A DNA stretch of 22,324 nucleotides from SIG588 sp045597045 (lineage in GTDB: Bacteria; Bacillota; Clostridia; Oscillospirales; Acutalibacteraceae): contig JAZODN010000135.1 of assembly GCA_045597045.1 (NCBI GenBank), positions 1 to 22,324 on the forward strand, given 5' to 3'. The position numbers were made by a program, and so were the translations under genes. This document shows, piece by piece, positions 1-6,707 of this stretch; within the stretch, counting starts at the first letter, position 1; the number at the start of each line of letters is the position of its first letter. A model generated the notes under the pieces. That model did not search any database. It saw only the letters and a list, made by a program, of their open reading frames with translations, and had not been told where the DNA came from.

Positions 1-46
1 CATCGTAGCCCTTGATACGAATACGGATTTTCTCTTTGACTGCCAC
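1..46 (-). CDS. rpsJ: Ribosomal protein S10, 5' end only (runs off the window)
   Basis: S10 is a small-subunit ribosomal protein that also acts with NusB in antitermination; its gene normally heads the S10-spc ribosomal operon. Read on the minus strand from a GTG at 46-44, the sequence translates as (M)AVKEKIRIRIKGYD, which matches the start of Firmicute S10 proteins (typically M-x-x-K-x-KIRIRLKAYDH). An AAGGAGG ribosome-binding site lies at 56-62, 9 bases before the GTG, which fixes the start. Only about 15 codons are inside the window, so the rest of the protein and the operon downstream cannot be seen. A promoter lies at 411-439 and the long leader between is described separately. The identification rests on a short but distinctive peptide plus the ribosome-binding site. 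Confidence 0.85.
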   Translation of the reverse strand, partial: MAVKEKIRIRIKGYD

Positions 47-404
47 TGAAAAACGCCTCCTTAAAATTTTTGAGTTGGCGGGCGACGCCGAAACCGAACA
101 CTGTGCCGGGTGTTTCTTCACACTCCGTCAAAAAACCGGAATAACTTGTGTGAGATCCAAGCCTTCCGGGTTACGGTCTAAGCGCCCTGCAAGCCTTCAC
201 GGCATACGGAACTGTTGGCGCAAAAGCGGCGTGAGTTCCGCTGGCCGTTCCTTGCAGTTTATTACTTGTCGCCCGGTTTAAAATCGGACATACTCCGCGG
301 AAAAACCGACCGTACCGGTCGCAACCTCCCGCATCATCGCATATCGTGCAGTCTGCAAACGCAGCAAAAAGGGCACAAAAACCCTATATTTCGCATACGC
401 GTGC
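47..404 (-). promoter_or_regulatory. Long structured 5' leader of rpsJ
   Basis: The predicted rpsJ transcript starts near 404 and carries about 358 untranslated bases. Read on the minus strand it shows nested exact complements: CGGGCGAC (275-268) with GTCGCCCG (86-79) closes a domain; CTGCAAG (257-251) with CTTGCAG (193-187) closes an arm that contains GGAAC (251-247)/GTTCC (212-208) and AGCGG (242-238)/CCGCT (229-225); CCGGAA (169-164) pairs with TTCCGG (141-136); AACAC (114-110) pairs with GTGTT (101-97). An alternative helix, TCACAC (153-148) with GTGTGA (123-118) plus TCCG/CGGA (140-137/127-124), would compete for the same TTCCGG segment. This is the layout of a multibranch regulatory leader. 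S10 operon leaders in E. coli are bound by L4; no equivalent is established here, so the function is inferred. Confidence 0.6.
301..321 (-). terminator. Terminator-like hairpin inside the rpsJ leader (possible attenuator)
   Basis: On the minus strand CGACCG (321-316), a GTA loop and CGGTCG (312-307) form a perfect 6-bp GC-rich stem, followed at once by G and five T (306-301). It lies about 85-100 bases after the predicted transcription start and well before rpsJ. The form is that of a weak intrinsic terminator, so it could be an attenuation site. The U tract is short, and it may simply be one more leader hairpin. Confidence 0.4.
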
Positions 405-410
405 CTTGTA

Positions 411-439
411 ATCATACTACATTACCCCAAAAAATGCAA
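411..439 (-). promoter_or_regulatory. Sigma-A type promoter of rpsJ
   Basis: On the minus strand there is a -35 box TTGCAT (439-434), a 17-base spacer and a -10 box TATGAT (416-411). AT-rich sequence with A and T runs lies just upstream (440-475), like an UP element. The predicted start is near 404. A strong promoter suits a ribosomal protein operon. Confidence 0.75.
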
Positions 440-852
440 TACTTTTTTGCAATTTTCTCAAAAAAATTTTTTGTGCGCAAGCAGTTGTGGTTCGGGAGAA
501 AACAGACACAATCTGTAGGGTGGGAAAGGAGGGCTTTTGCCGCAAGGGCGGCCTTTCGCTGCCGTCAAGCCCCGCATAAGCCGTGGCAGGAAGTGTTGTG
601 TCGCCTGCCAACGTGCATCAGAGGCGACGTATTGTCCTCTCGCCGTTTGCCTGTCCGTTTTTGGGGCCACGAACGCCGCACGCCTTCGGCTGTCAAAGCT
701 CTCCGCGTTTTCCCTCCTTACGGTTGAAAAAGGTGGCTCGTCGTTGAACCTTATATACCTTATTATATTATCCTTGCGAAAACCGTCTGTCTTTTGGCAG
801 CGTTTGGATAAGGTGACACGAGCAATCCGCAGCAGCGACCAAAAGCAACAAG
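440..852. other. Gene-free stretch with several small hairpins, possibly a decayed intergenic repeat
   Basis: No open frame here has a ribosome-binding site or a recognisable product. The stretch holds several short perfect inverted repeats: GCCGC/GCGGC at 539-552 with an AAGG loop, and GTCGCCT (600-606) with AGGCGAC (622-628), which has an alternative pairing AGAGG/CCTCT at 620-640. Such hairpin density in a non-coding stretch is typical of dispersed intergenic repeats of gut clostridia, but no second copy occurs in the window, so this remains a guess. Confidence 0.35.
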
Positions 853-883
853 AAAACCGACCCCTTTGTTTGAGGTCGGTTTT
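853..883 (-). terminator. Rho-independent terminator after the icd-araC end of the operon
   Basis: A perfect 10-bp inverted repeat, AAAACCGACC (853-862) and GGTCGGTTTT (874-883), has an 11-base loop. On the minus strand it is followed by TTTTCTTGTTGCTTTT, a usable U-rich tail. It lies about 130 bases beyond the stop of the AraC-family gene and before the rpsJ promoter, so it separates the two transcription units. Bases 884-1011 between it and the gene show nothing else that I can name. Confidence 0.8.
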
Positions 884-1011
884 CATGGCATACCATATGG
901 CACCGCCCACGGTTTTGTAGACGGGCGACACCTATTCTGTTCATCAAACGGCGCCCACCTCCGACGTAAGCTGCATCGCTTTTCCGTTGTGAGGTGCCGT
1001 TCTTCCTCTTT

Positions 1012-1821
1012 TTATTGTTTGTTGTTTCGGAAGCGCACGGGGGATGTGCCCATGTGTTTCTTAAACGTATTGGAGAAATAGTGCGGATCGTCAAACCCCA
1101 CCGCCGCCGCCACCTGTGCCACCGACATGTGGGTGCCAAGCAGCAGACCTTTTGCCATCTCCATCTTGCGGCGAAGCAGATAGGCATGCGGCGTTTCGCC
1201 GAATTCGCGTCGAAACAGCTTGGTCACATAATCTTTGGAACGGTGTACCGCCGCCGCCAGCTCTTCAATGCTCACCCCACCGCCGAGACGGCTATCCAGC
1301 AGATTTTTCAGGCAATGGGCTTCGTTAGGAATCGCCGCATCCTCCCTTGTGAGAGCACCCAACCGTCCGATGATCTCGTGCAGTTTCAGGGTGCAGGGGG
1401 CGATCACGTCGTCGTGCAGTTGTCCGCTTTTGGCCACGGTATAAAACTGCAAAAACAGCGGCATCAATTCCCGTGCCGGGATCACCACCCGTTCGGACAA
1501 ACCGTACGCTTTGAGCAGCATAGAGGGTAGGTTTCCGTGCAGGTTGAAAAAGATCTTGATCCACGGGTCTTCTGCCGAGGAATAATAGGTGTGGTCGCTG
1601 TTGGAAGGGATGATATACACGTCACCGGCACGGGCGGTATAGGTGCGGCCGTTCAATACAATGGTGCCGCGACCTTTTACTACGTATTCCATCACGCAGG
1701 TACGGCTTTGTGCGGTGCGTTCGATGCGATAGGTACCGTCGCAATAGGAAATACCACTCATTTCCACCACCAGCGGCCCTTCGCGGTCGGGCGGCAAAAA
1801 CGCTTTGATCTCCTCGTACAT
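1012..1821 (-). CDS. AraC-family transcriptional regulator (cupin plus double HTH)
   Basis: A 269-residue regulator of ordinary AraC length. Residues about 15-95 form a cupin-type sensing domain (EYVVKGRGTIVLNG, then ARAGDVYIIPSNSDHTYY), as in sugar-responsive members. Residues about 184-266 carry the two helix-turn-helix motifs: SIEELAAAVHRSKDYVTKLF, then VAQVAAAVGFDDPHYFSNTF, ending in the usual FKKHMGTSPVRFR. The ATG at 1821 shares its A with the TAA stop of icd (TAATG), so translation is probably coupled to icd; there is no independent promoter. It is the last gene of the long minus-strand run and is followed by a terminator at 853-883. The effector and targets cannot be read from the sequence. 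An AraC regulator fused by overlap to isocitrate dehydrogenase is an unusual neighbour. Confidence 0.9.
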   Translation of the reverse strand: MYEEIKAFLPPDREGPLVVEMSGISYCDGTYRIERTAQSRTCVMEYVVKGRGTIVLNGRTYTARAGDVYIIPSNSDHTYYSSAEDPWIKIFFNLHGNLPSMLLKAYGLSERVVIPARELMPLFLQFYTVAKSGQLHDDVIAPCTLKLHEIIGRLGALTREDAAIPNEAHCLKNLLDSRLGGGVSIEELAAAVHRSKDYVTKLFRREFGETPHAYLLRRKMEMAKGLLLGTHMSVAQVAAAVGFDDPHYFSNTFKKHMGTSPVRFRNNKQ

Positions 1822-3029
1822 TACATCATCTCGCCAAGACGGGTGGCAATCGCATTCAAAAACGCCATGGTGTTCACGCCCTGCTTATTCGGCAAGGTAG
1901 AAAGTCCGATAAGGTCTTTGGTCATGACACCGCTTTCAATGGTTCCAACCGTCGCCTTCTCCAGCTTATCTGCAAAGGCACACAAGTCGGCCAGATTATC
2001 CAGCTCGCCGCGCTTGCGCAACGCACCCGACCACGCAAAAATGGTGGCCACAGGATTGGTGGAGGTCTCCTCGCCCTTCAAATGGCGATAGTAGTGACGG
2101 GTCACGGTGCCGTGCGCCGCTTCGTACTCATATTTGCCGTCGGGCGAGACCAGCACACTGGTCATCATGGCAAGCGAACCAAACGCCGTCGCAACCATGT
2201 CGCTCATCACGTCGCCGTCGTAATTCTTGCACGCCCAGATGAAACCGCCTTCCGAACGGATCACGCGGGCCACCGCATCGTCGATAAGTGTGTAGAAATA
2301 CTCGATACCGGCCGCCTCAAACTGTGCCTTGTACTCCGCCTCATACACCTCGGCAAAGATATCTTTAAACCGATGGTCATACACCTTGGAAATGGTATCC
2401 TTAGTGGAGAACCAAATGTCCTGGCCAAGCGACAGCGCATAGGTAAAGCACGCACGCGCAAAACTACGGATGGAATCATCGGTGTTATGCACGCCCTGAA
2501 CGACACCGGCGCCTTTGAACTCGTGAATCGGGCGGCGCTCCACGCGGCCATCGGGATAGGTAACGCAAATTTCTGCCAGTGCCGGGCCATCCACACGGAT
2601 CTCACTGTTCTTATACACGTCGCCGTAAGCGTGACGGGCCAGCGTGATGGGTGCTTTCCACGTTTTCACGTTGGGGTTCACACCTTCCACCAACACAGGA
2701 GCACGGAACACGGTGCCGTCGAGCATCGCACGGATGGTGCCGTTGGGGCTTTTCCACATCTCGTGCAGGTTATACTCTTCCACTCGCTGTGCGTTGGGAG
2801 TAATGGTAGCACATTTCACGCCCACGCCGTACTTTTTGATAGCGTTTGCAGCATCCACCGTCACTTGATCGGCCGTCTCATCGCGGTGGGGCAGTCCGAG
2901 ATCGTAATACGCGGTCTTCAGATCCACAAACGGGCAAATCAGTTGTTCTTTGATCTCTTTCCAGAGAATACGGGTCATCTCGTCGCCGTCCATTTCGACC
3001 AGCGGCGTCGTCATTTGAATCTTAGCCAT
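1821..3029 (-). CDS. icd: NADP-dependent isocitrate dehydrogenase, dimeric (eukaryote-like) type
   Basis: Oxidative decarboxylation of isocitrate to 2-oxoglutarate with reduction of NADP, in the cytoplasm; it supplies 2-oxoglutarate and NADPH. The 402-residue protein follows the mammalian/yeast type rather than the E. coli type. The substrate loop SPNGTIR gives S94, N96 and R100, with R109 (VFRAP) and R132 (TLARHAYGD), matching the numbering known for mammalian IDH1. Metal-binding aspartates sit in LIDDAVA (D250/D251) and NYDGDVMSD (270-277), and the NADP loop is AAHGTVTRH (304-312). The ATG at 3029 lies inside the end of aspS (8-base overlap), with its GGAGG in the aspS 3' end. The AraC-family gene follows with a 1-base overlap. 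No citrate synthase or aconitase is in view. Confidence 0.95.
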   Translation of the reverse strand: MAKIQMTTPLVEMDGDEMTRILWKEIKEQLICPFVDLKTAYYDLGLPHRDETADQVTVDAANAIKKYGVGVKCATITPNAQRVEEYNLHEMWKSPNGTIRAMLDGTVFRAPVLVEGVNPNVKTWKAPITLARHAYGDVYKNSEIRVDGPALAEICVTYPDGRVERRPIHEFKGAGVVQGVHNTDDSIRSFARACFTYALSLGQDIWFSTKDTISKVYDHRFKDIFAEVYEAEYKAQFEAAGIEYFYTLIDDAVARVIRSEGGFIWACKNYDGDVMSDMVATAFGSLAMMTSVLVSPDGKYEYEAAHGTVTRHYYRHLKGEETSTNPVATIFAWSGALRKRGELDNLADLCAFADKLEKATVGTIESGVMTKDLIGLSTLPNKQGVNTMAFLNAIATRLGEMM

Positions 3030-4806
3030 TGTTTTCCTCCACTTTAACGGTAAGCCCGAGCTCCAGCAACTGCACGGGGTCGACAGGTGCCGGGCAATCG
3101 GTCATCGGTTCGGTCATGTTCTGCACCTTCGGGAAGGCGATAACATCACGCAGGGTATCGGCTTCGAGCATTTGCATCACCAAGCGGTCGAGCCCGATGC
3201 CCATGCCGCCGTGAGGGGGGGCACCAAAGCGGAAGGCGTTGGTGAGGAAACCGAATTTTTCTGCCGCCTCTTCATCCGAAAGGCCGAGCGCACGGAACAT
3301 CTTCGCCTGCAGTTCGGGATCGGTAATACGAATGGAACCGCTGGCCAACTCCACACCATTGAGCACCAGATCGTACGCTTTGGCATACACCTTATCGGGA
3401 TCGCTGTCCAAATACGGGATACTCTCGTCAAGGGGGGAGGTAAAGGGATGGTGCATCGCATCATATTGTTCCGTCTCGTCGTTCCACTCAAAGAAGGGGA
3501 ACTCGGTGATCCAAAGCAGATGATAGCCGCGGCGTTCAATCCCCAGTTTTTCTGCCACTGCCAAACGCAGCGCACCCAGCACCGGCAGAGTCACGCGGGT
3601 TTTGTCGGCGATGATCAGCACCACGTCGCCCTCTTCCGCACCGGCCGTGGTGAGCAAGCGGGTCATCTCCTCTTCGCTCATAAACTTGCCGAAGGAAGAA
3701 GCCACGCCGTCGGGCGTCCAACGGGCCCACGCAAGACCCTTAGCGCCGATGCCGCGTACCATTTCGGTCAGCTTATCCACCTCTTTTCGGGTGAGCGTGC
3801 TCACAGCGTTCTTCGCCGTGATGCAGCGCACCGTGCCGCCGGATTCCAATGCCGCGGTAAACACGCCGAAGCCGCAGCCGGCCACCGCTTCGCTCAAGTC
3901 GATCAGTTCCATGCCGAAACGGGTATCCGGCTTGTCCGAGCCGTAACGTGCCATCGCCTCGTTATAAGACAAACGCGGCAGCGGCAGCGGAATATCCACG
4001 TTCAGCACGTCGCGGAACAACGTCTTCATAAAGCCCTCACCGATGGCCAGCACGTCTTCCACGTCCACGAAGGACATTTCAAGGTCGATCTGAGTAAATT
4101 CGGGCTGACGGTCGGCGCGCAGATCCTCATCGCGGAAACAACGGGCAAGCTGCATATAGCGATCAAAACCGGCCACCATCGACAGCTGCTTATACAACTG
4201 CGGCGATTGCGGCAGGGCATAAAATTCGCCCGGATGTACGCGCGACGGCACCAGGAAGTCACGTGCCCCTTCGGGGGTAGATTTTATCAGCATGGGGGTT
4301 TCCAGTTCAATAAAGCCCTGGCTGTCAAAATAGTCACGGGTGACCTTCGCAATGCGGTGACGCATCAGCAAATTGCGCTGCAGATCCGGGCGCCGCAGGT
4401 CGAGATAGCGATACTTCAAACGGGTGAGTTCTGCCGTGTTGGAGTTTTCCACGATCTCAAACGGAGGCGTTTCCGCCTTGTTCAAAATACGCAGCTCGAA
4501 CACCGCAATCTCGATATCACCGGTAGGGATCTCGGGGTTTTTGGAAGAGCGAATGCGCACCGTGCCGCGCGCCGCCACCACGTATTCCGAACGCAGGGTG
4601 AACGCTTTGTCGAAGATCGCACGGTCTGTCGCTTCGTCAAACGCCAACTGCACGATGCCCGTGCGGTCACGCAGATCCACAAAGATCAGTTGACCGAGAT
4701 CACGCTGGCGCTGCACCCAACCGAACAGCGTTACCTCGCGGCCTTCGTCTGCTGCGCGCAGCGTGCCGCAATAGTCAGTGCGTTTCAAGCCTTGAATCGT
4801 TTCCAT
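3022..4806 (-). CDS. aspS: Aspartyl-tRNA synthetase, bacterial type
   Basis: Charges tRNA-Asp with aspartate (class II synthetase, cytoplasm). The 594 residues match the long bacterial form with a GAD insert. The anticodon-binding OB fold is near the N-terminus (FGWVQRQRDLGQLIFVDLRD, 28-47). Motif 1 and the flipping loop follow (GFIELETPMLIKSTPEGARD, 164-183), then motif 2 (RCFRDEDLRADRQPEFTQID, 222-241) and motif 3 (GMGIGLDRLVM, 534-544). Leu37 occupies the position that is Leu in discriminating E. coli AspRS and His31 in non-discriminating P. aeruginosa AspRS, which hints at discrimination for tRNA-Asp; one residue does not prove it. The ATG at 4806 is chosen because it follows a GGGGGTAG ribosome-binding site and fits the family start; the open frame extends further upstream into hisS without signals. 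hisS ends 14 bases upstream. Confidence 0.96.
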   Translation of the reverse strand: METIQGLKRTDYCGTLRAADEGREVTLFGWVQRQRDLGQLIFVDLRDRTGIVQLAFDEATDRAIFDKAFTLRSEYVVAARGTVRIRSSKNPEIPTGDIEIAVFELRILNKAETPPFEIVENSNTAELTRLKYRYLDLRRPDLQRNLLMRHRIAKVTRDYFDSQGFIELETPMLIKSTPEGARDFLVPSRVHPGEFYALPQSPQLYKQLSMVAGFDRYMQLARCFRDEDLRADRQPEFTQIDLEMSFVDVEDVLAIGEGFMKTLFRDVLNVDIPLPLPRLSYNEAMARYGSDKPDTRFGMELIDLSEAVAGCGFGVFTAALESGGTVRCITAKNAVSTLTRKEVDKLTEMVRGIGAKGLAWARWTPDGVASSFGKFMSEEEMTRLLTTAGAEEGDVVLIIADKTRVTLPVLGALRLAVAEKLGIERRGYHLLWITEFPFFEWNDETEQYDAMHHPFTSPLDESIPYLDSDPDKVYAKAYDLVLNGVELASGSIRITDPELQAKMFRALGLSDEEAAEKFGFLTNAFRFGAPPHGGMGIGLDRLVMQMLEADTLRDVIAFPKVQNMTEPMTDCPAPVDPVQLLELGLTVKVEENNG

Positions 4807-4820
4807 AAAACTACCCCCAA

Positions 4821-6197
4821 TCACTCGCTCTTGCCGAACAAGCCGCCAAACAAGGCCGCGCCGTCGGCACTGTCGCCGCTGACCGCCATCTCGCCGAAAA
4901 GGTTGGTGAGATCCGCCAGGCGGCGGTCGTTCGCTTTTTGACACAGCGTGGTATACAAACTGTCATCCAACGCGATCTCCTCGCTTGTGCCACTCTTCAT
5001 ATCCTTCAGCTGCACACGGCCGGTTGCAAGCTCGTTATCGCCCACCACGATCACGTAACGGGCACCGATCTTATCGGCGTATTTCATCTGCGCCTTCAAG
5101 CCGCGGCCGCAGAGATCCGTCTCCACCGCAATGCCGCCCTGACGCAGACCGTCGGCCACCGCAAAGCAGCGCGCCACGGCTGCCGCACCCATCGGCGCGA
5201 GATACACCTCAGGGCCTTCCTCCTGCGGGAACGGCGCGCCAACCGCATCCATCACCATCAGCAGGCGTTCCACACCCATGCCGAAACCGAGCGACGGCGT
5301 GTGAGGACCGCCGAGTTCTTCGATCAATCCGTCGTAACGGCCGCCGCCGCAGACCACCGCCTGCGCGCCCAGCGCATCCGACACGAATTCAAACACCGTA
5401 CGCGTGTAATAATCCAAGCCACGCACAATGCCGGTATCCAGTTCAAACGGAATCTCCGCCGCTTTGAGACAATCCTGCACCGCCGTGAAATGATCGCGGC
5501 ACTCGTCGCACAGAAAATCCACCATCACGGGCGCGTTCTTCGCAATTTCGCCGCACACGGGGGATTTGCAATCCAAAATACGCATGGGGTTGCGTTCCAA
5601 ACGACCGCGGCAGGTTTCACACAACGTTTCTTCGTGTGCCGTGAAATACGCCTTCAGCGCTTTGTGATATTCCGCACGGCAGGTGGGACAGCCGATGGAA
5701 TTGATGTGCAAGCCCACACCCGTGACGTTCAGCATGTCCAGCACGCCGCGTGCAAGGGCGATCACCTCTGCATCCGCCTGCGGCTGGGCCGCACCGAAGC
5801 ATTCCACGCCAAACTGGTGGAACTCGCGCAGGCGGCCTGCCTGCGGCTTTTCGTAACGGTAGCAGGAGGTGAGATACGCCACCTTCACGGGCAGCGCTTC
5901 GTTATTCAAACTGTGCTCGAGCAGGCAGCGTGCGGCGCCGGCGGTGCCTTCGGGACGCAGGGTGATCGAACGGCCGCCCTTGTCTTCGAACGTATACATT
6001 TCTTTCTGCACCACGTCGGTGGTTTCACCTACCGAGCGATGAAACAGTTCGGTATGCTCAAACACGGGGGTACGCACTTCACGATACCCGAACGTTTTTG
6101 CCACCGCCAGTGCGGTCTGCTCCACGTGTTGCCAACGCGCACTTTGTGTGGGCAGCACGTCCTGCGTGCCGCGCGGCGCTTTTGTGAGAATTGCCAT
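4821..6197 (-). CDS. hisS: Histidyl-tRNA synthetase
   Basis: Charges tRNA-His with histidine (class II, dimeric). The 458-residue protein begins at the ATG at 6197 behind AGGAGAGG; an in-frame upstream extension lacks both a signal and homology. Residues 9-15 are the family GTQDVLP. RPEGTAGAAR (81-90) and the motif 2 region YRYEKPQAGRLREFHQFG (113-130) are present. The histidine-specific loop GLDYYTRTVFEF (260-271) and motif 3 GFGMGVERLL (304-313) complete the active site. Between them is an insert with eight paired cysteines (C170/C173, C193/C196, C210/C215, C230/C233), a clostridial feature likely to bind metal. aspS follows 14 bases downstream, the usual hisS-aspS pair. The upstream gap to mgsA holds a strong hairpin but no T-box. 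Confidence 0.96.
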   Translation of the reverse strand: MAILTKAPRGTQDVLPTQSARWQHVEQTALAVAKTFGYREVRTPVFEHTELFHRSVGETTDVVQKEMYTFEDKGGRSITLRPEGTAGAARCLLEHSLNNEALPVKVAYLTSCYRYEKPQAGRLREFHQFGVECFGAAQPQADAEVIALARGVLDMLNVTGVGLHINSIGCPTCRAEYHKALKAYFTAHEETLCETCRGRLERNPMRILDCKSPVCGEIAKNAPVMVDFLCDECRDHFTAVQDCLKAAEIPFELDTGIVRGLDYYTRTVFEFVSDALGAQAVVCGGGRYDGLIEELGGPHTPSLGFGMGVERLLMVMDAVGAPFPQEEGPEVYLAPMGAAAVARCFAVADGLRQGGIAVETDLCGRGLKAQMKYADKIGARYVIVVGDNELATGRVQLKDMKSGTSEEIALDDSLYTTLCQKANDRRLADLTNLFGEMAVSGDSADGAALFGGLFGKSE

Positions 6198-6225
6198 AGT
6201 ATACTTGTCCTCTCCTATGAAATGT

Positions 6226-6253
6226 AGGGGGCAGACTTGTGTGTCCACCCCCT
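6226..6253 (-). other. Strong RNA hairpin between mgsA and hisS
   Basis: On the minus-strand RNA AGGGGGUGGAC (6253-6243) pairs with GUCUGCCCCCU (6236-6226) through 11 positions, two of them G-U wobbles, around a 6-base loop. In the plus-strand RNA the same two positions would be A-C mismatches, so the structure fits the transcribed strand better. No U tract follows, so it is not an ordinary terminator; it could be a processing or stability element upstream of hisS. Confidence 0.5.
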
Positions 6254-6273
6254 TGGATCCACTGTGTATCGGT

Positions 6274-6681
6274 TTATACGTTGCCTTCGCGCACGATCTC
6301 GCGCCAGTCGAGGTCACCGCGCTCCAAGCCGTGTATCAACACTTCCGCCGTGGCGATGTTGGTGGCCACGGGAATACTGCGCACGTCGCACAGTCGCAGC
6401 ATATCCGCCTCGTTCGGCTCATTCGCCTTTACCGTCAGCGGATCACGGAAATAGAGAAGCAGGTCGATCTCATCGCAGGCAACACGCGCCGCGATCTGTT
6501 GGCTGCCGCCTTGCGAACCACTCATGTACCGCGTAATATTGAGGCCGGTCGCTTCGGATACGAGCTTGCCGGTGGTGCCGGTTGCACACAGGTTGTGGCG
6601 GCTTAAAATGCCGCAATACGCGATGCAAAACTGCACCATCAGTTCTTTCTTAGCGTCGTGAGCAATCAAAGCAATATTCAT
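6274..6681 (-). CDS. mgsA: Methylglyoxal synthase-like protein with altered active site
   Basis: Methylglyoxal synthase converts dihydroxyacetone phosphate to methylglyoxal and phosphate, a bypass of lower glycolysis. This 135-residue protein aligns without gaps to the B. subtilis enzyme: AHDAKK (7-12), phosphate loop ATGTTGKLV (33-41), GGxQQ (58-62), YFRDP (77-81), IPVATN (103-108). By my recollection of the E. coli sequence, catalytic Asp71, His98 and Asp101 correspond to Ser60, Asn87 and Asn90 here, while His19, Asp20 and Asp91 are kept (H8, D9, D80). It may therefore be inactive or do something else. The ATG at 6681 follows AAAGGAG; the gene lies 26 bases after minD, a clostridial arrangement. 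Family membership is sure, the reaction is not. Confidence 0.85.
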   Translation of the reverse strand: MNIALIAHDAKKELMVQFCIAYCGILSRHNLCATGTTGKLVSEATGLNITRYMSGSQGGSQQIAARVACDEIDLLLYFRDPLTVKANEPNEADMLRLCDVRSIPVATNIATAEVLIHGLERGDLDWREIVREGNV

Positions 6682-6707
6682 AACTGGTTTCTCCTTTTCC
6701 GTGAAAA

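Noticed and set aside
301..355. 18-codon leader peptide in the rpsJ leader (ATG CGG GAG ... TAA)
   Set aside because: No ribosome-binding site precedes it and no amino-acid bias suits attenuation; it probably arises by chance.
12..727. Plus-strand open frames in the left region, including 12-281 and 215-727
   Set aside because: They run antisense to the rpsJ start and its structured leader, lack ribosome-binding sites and resemble no family.
458..931. Minus-strand open frame of 157 codons crossing the terminator
   Set aside because: It crosses the icd-araC terminator and its composition is not protein-like; there is no ribosome-binding site.
3172..4941. Long plus-strand open frame (589 codons) opposite aspS, and similar long ones opposite hisS (4938-6227) and icd (2082-3047)
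   Set aside because: They lie exactly antisense to well-supported genes, have no recognisable domains or ribosome-binding sites, and are rich in His, Arg and Ala as expected from reverse reading of GC-rich codons.
4807..4944. N-terminal extension of aspS
   Set aside because: The extra residues overlap hisS, are low-complexity and have no start signal; the ATG at 4806 has a ribosome-binding site and begins the family-typical sequence.
6198..6273. T-box leader for hisS
   Set aside because: The gap is only 76 bases and has neither the T-box sequence nor a terminator; only a hairpin is seen.
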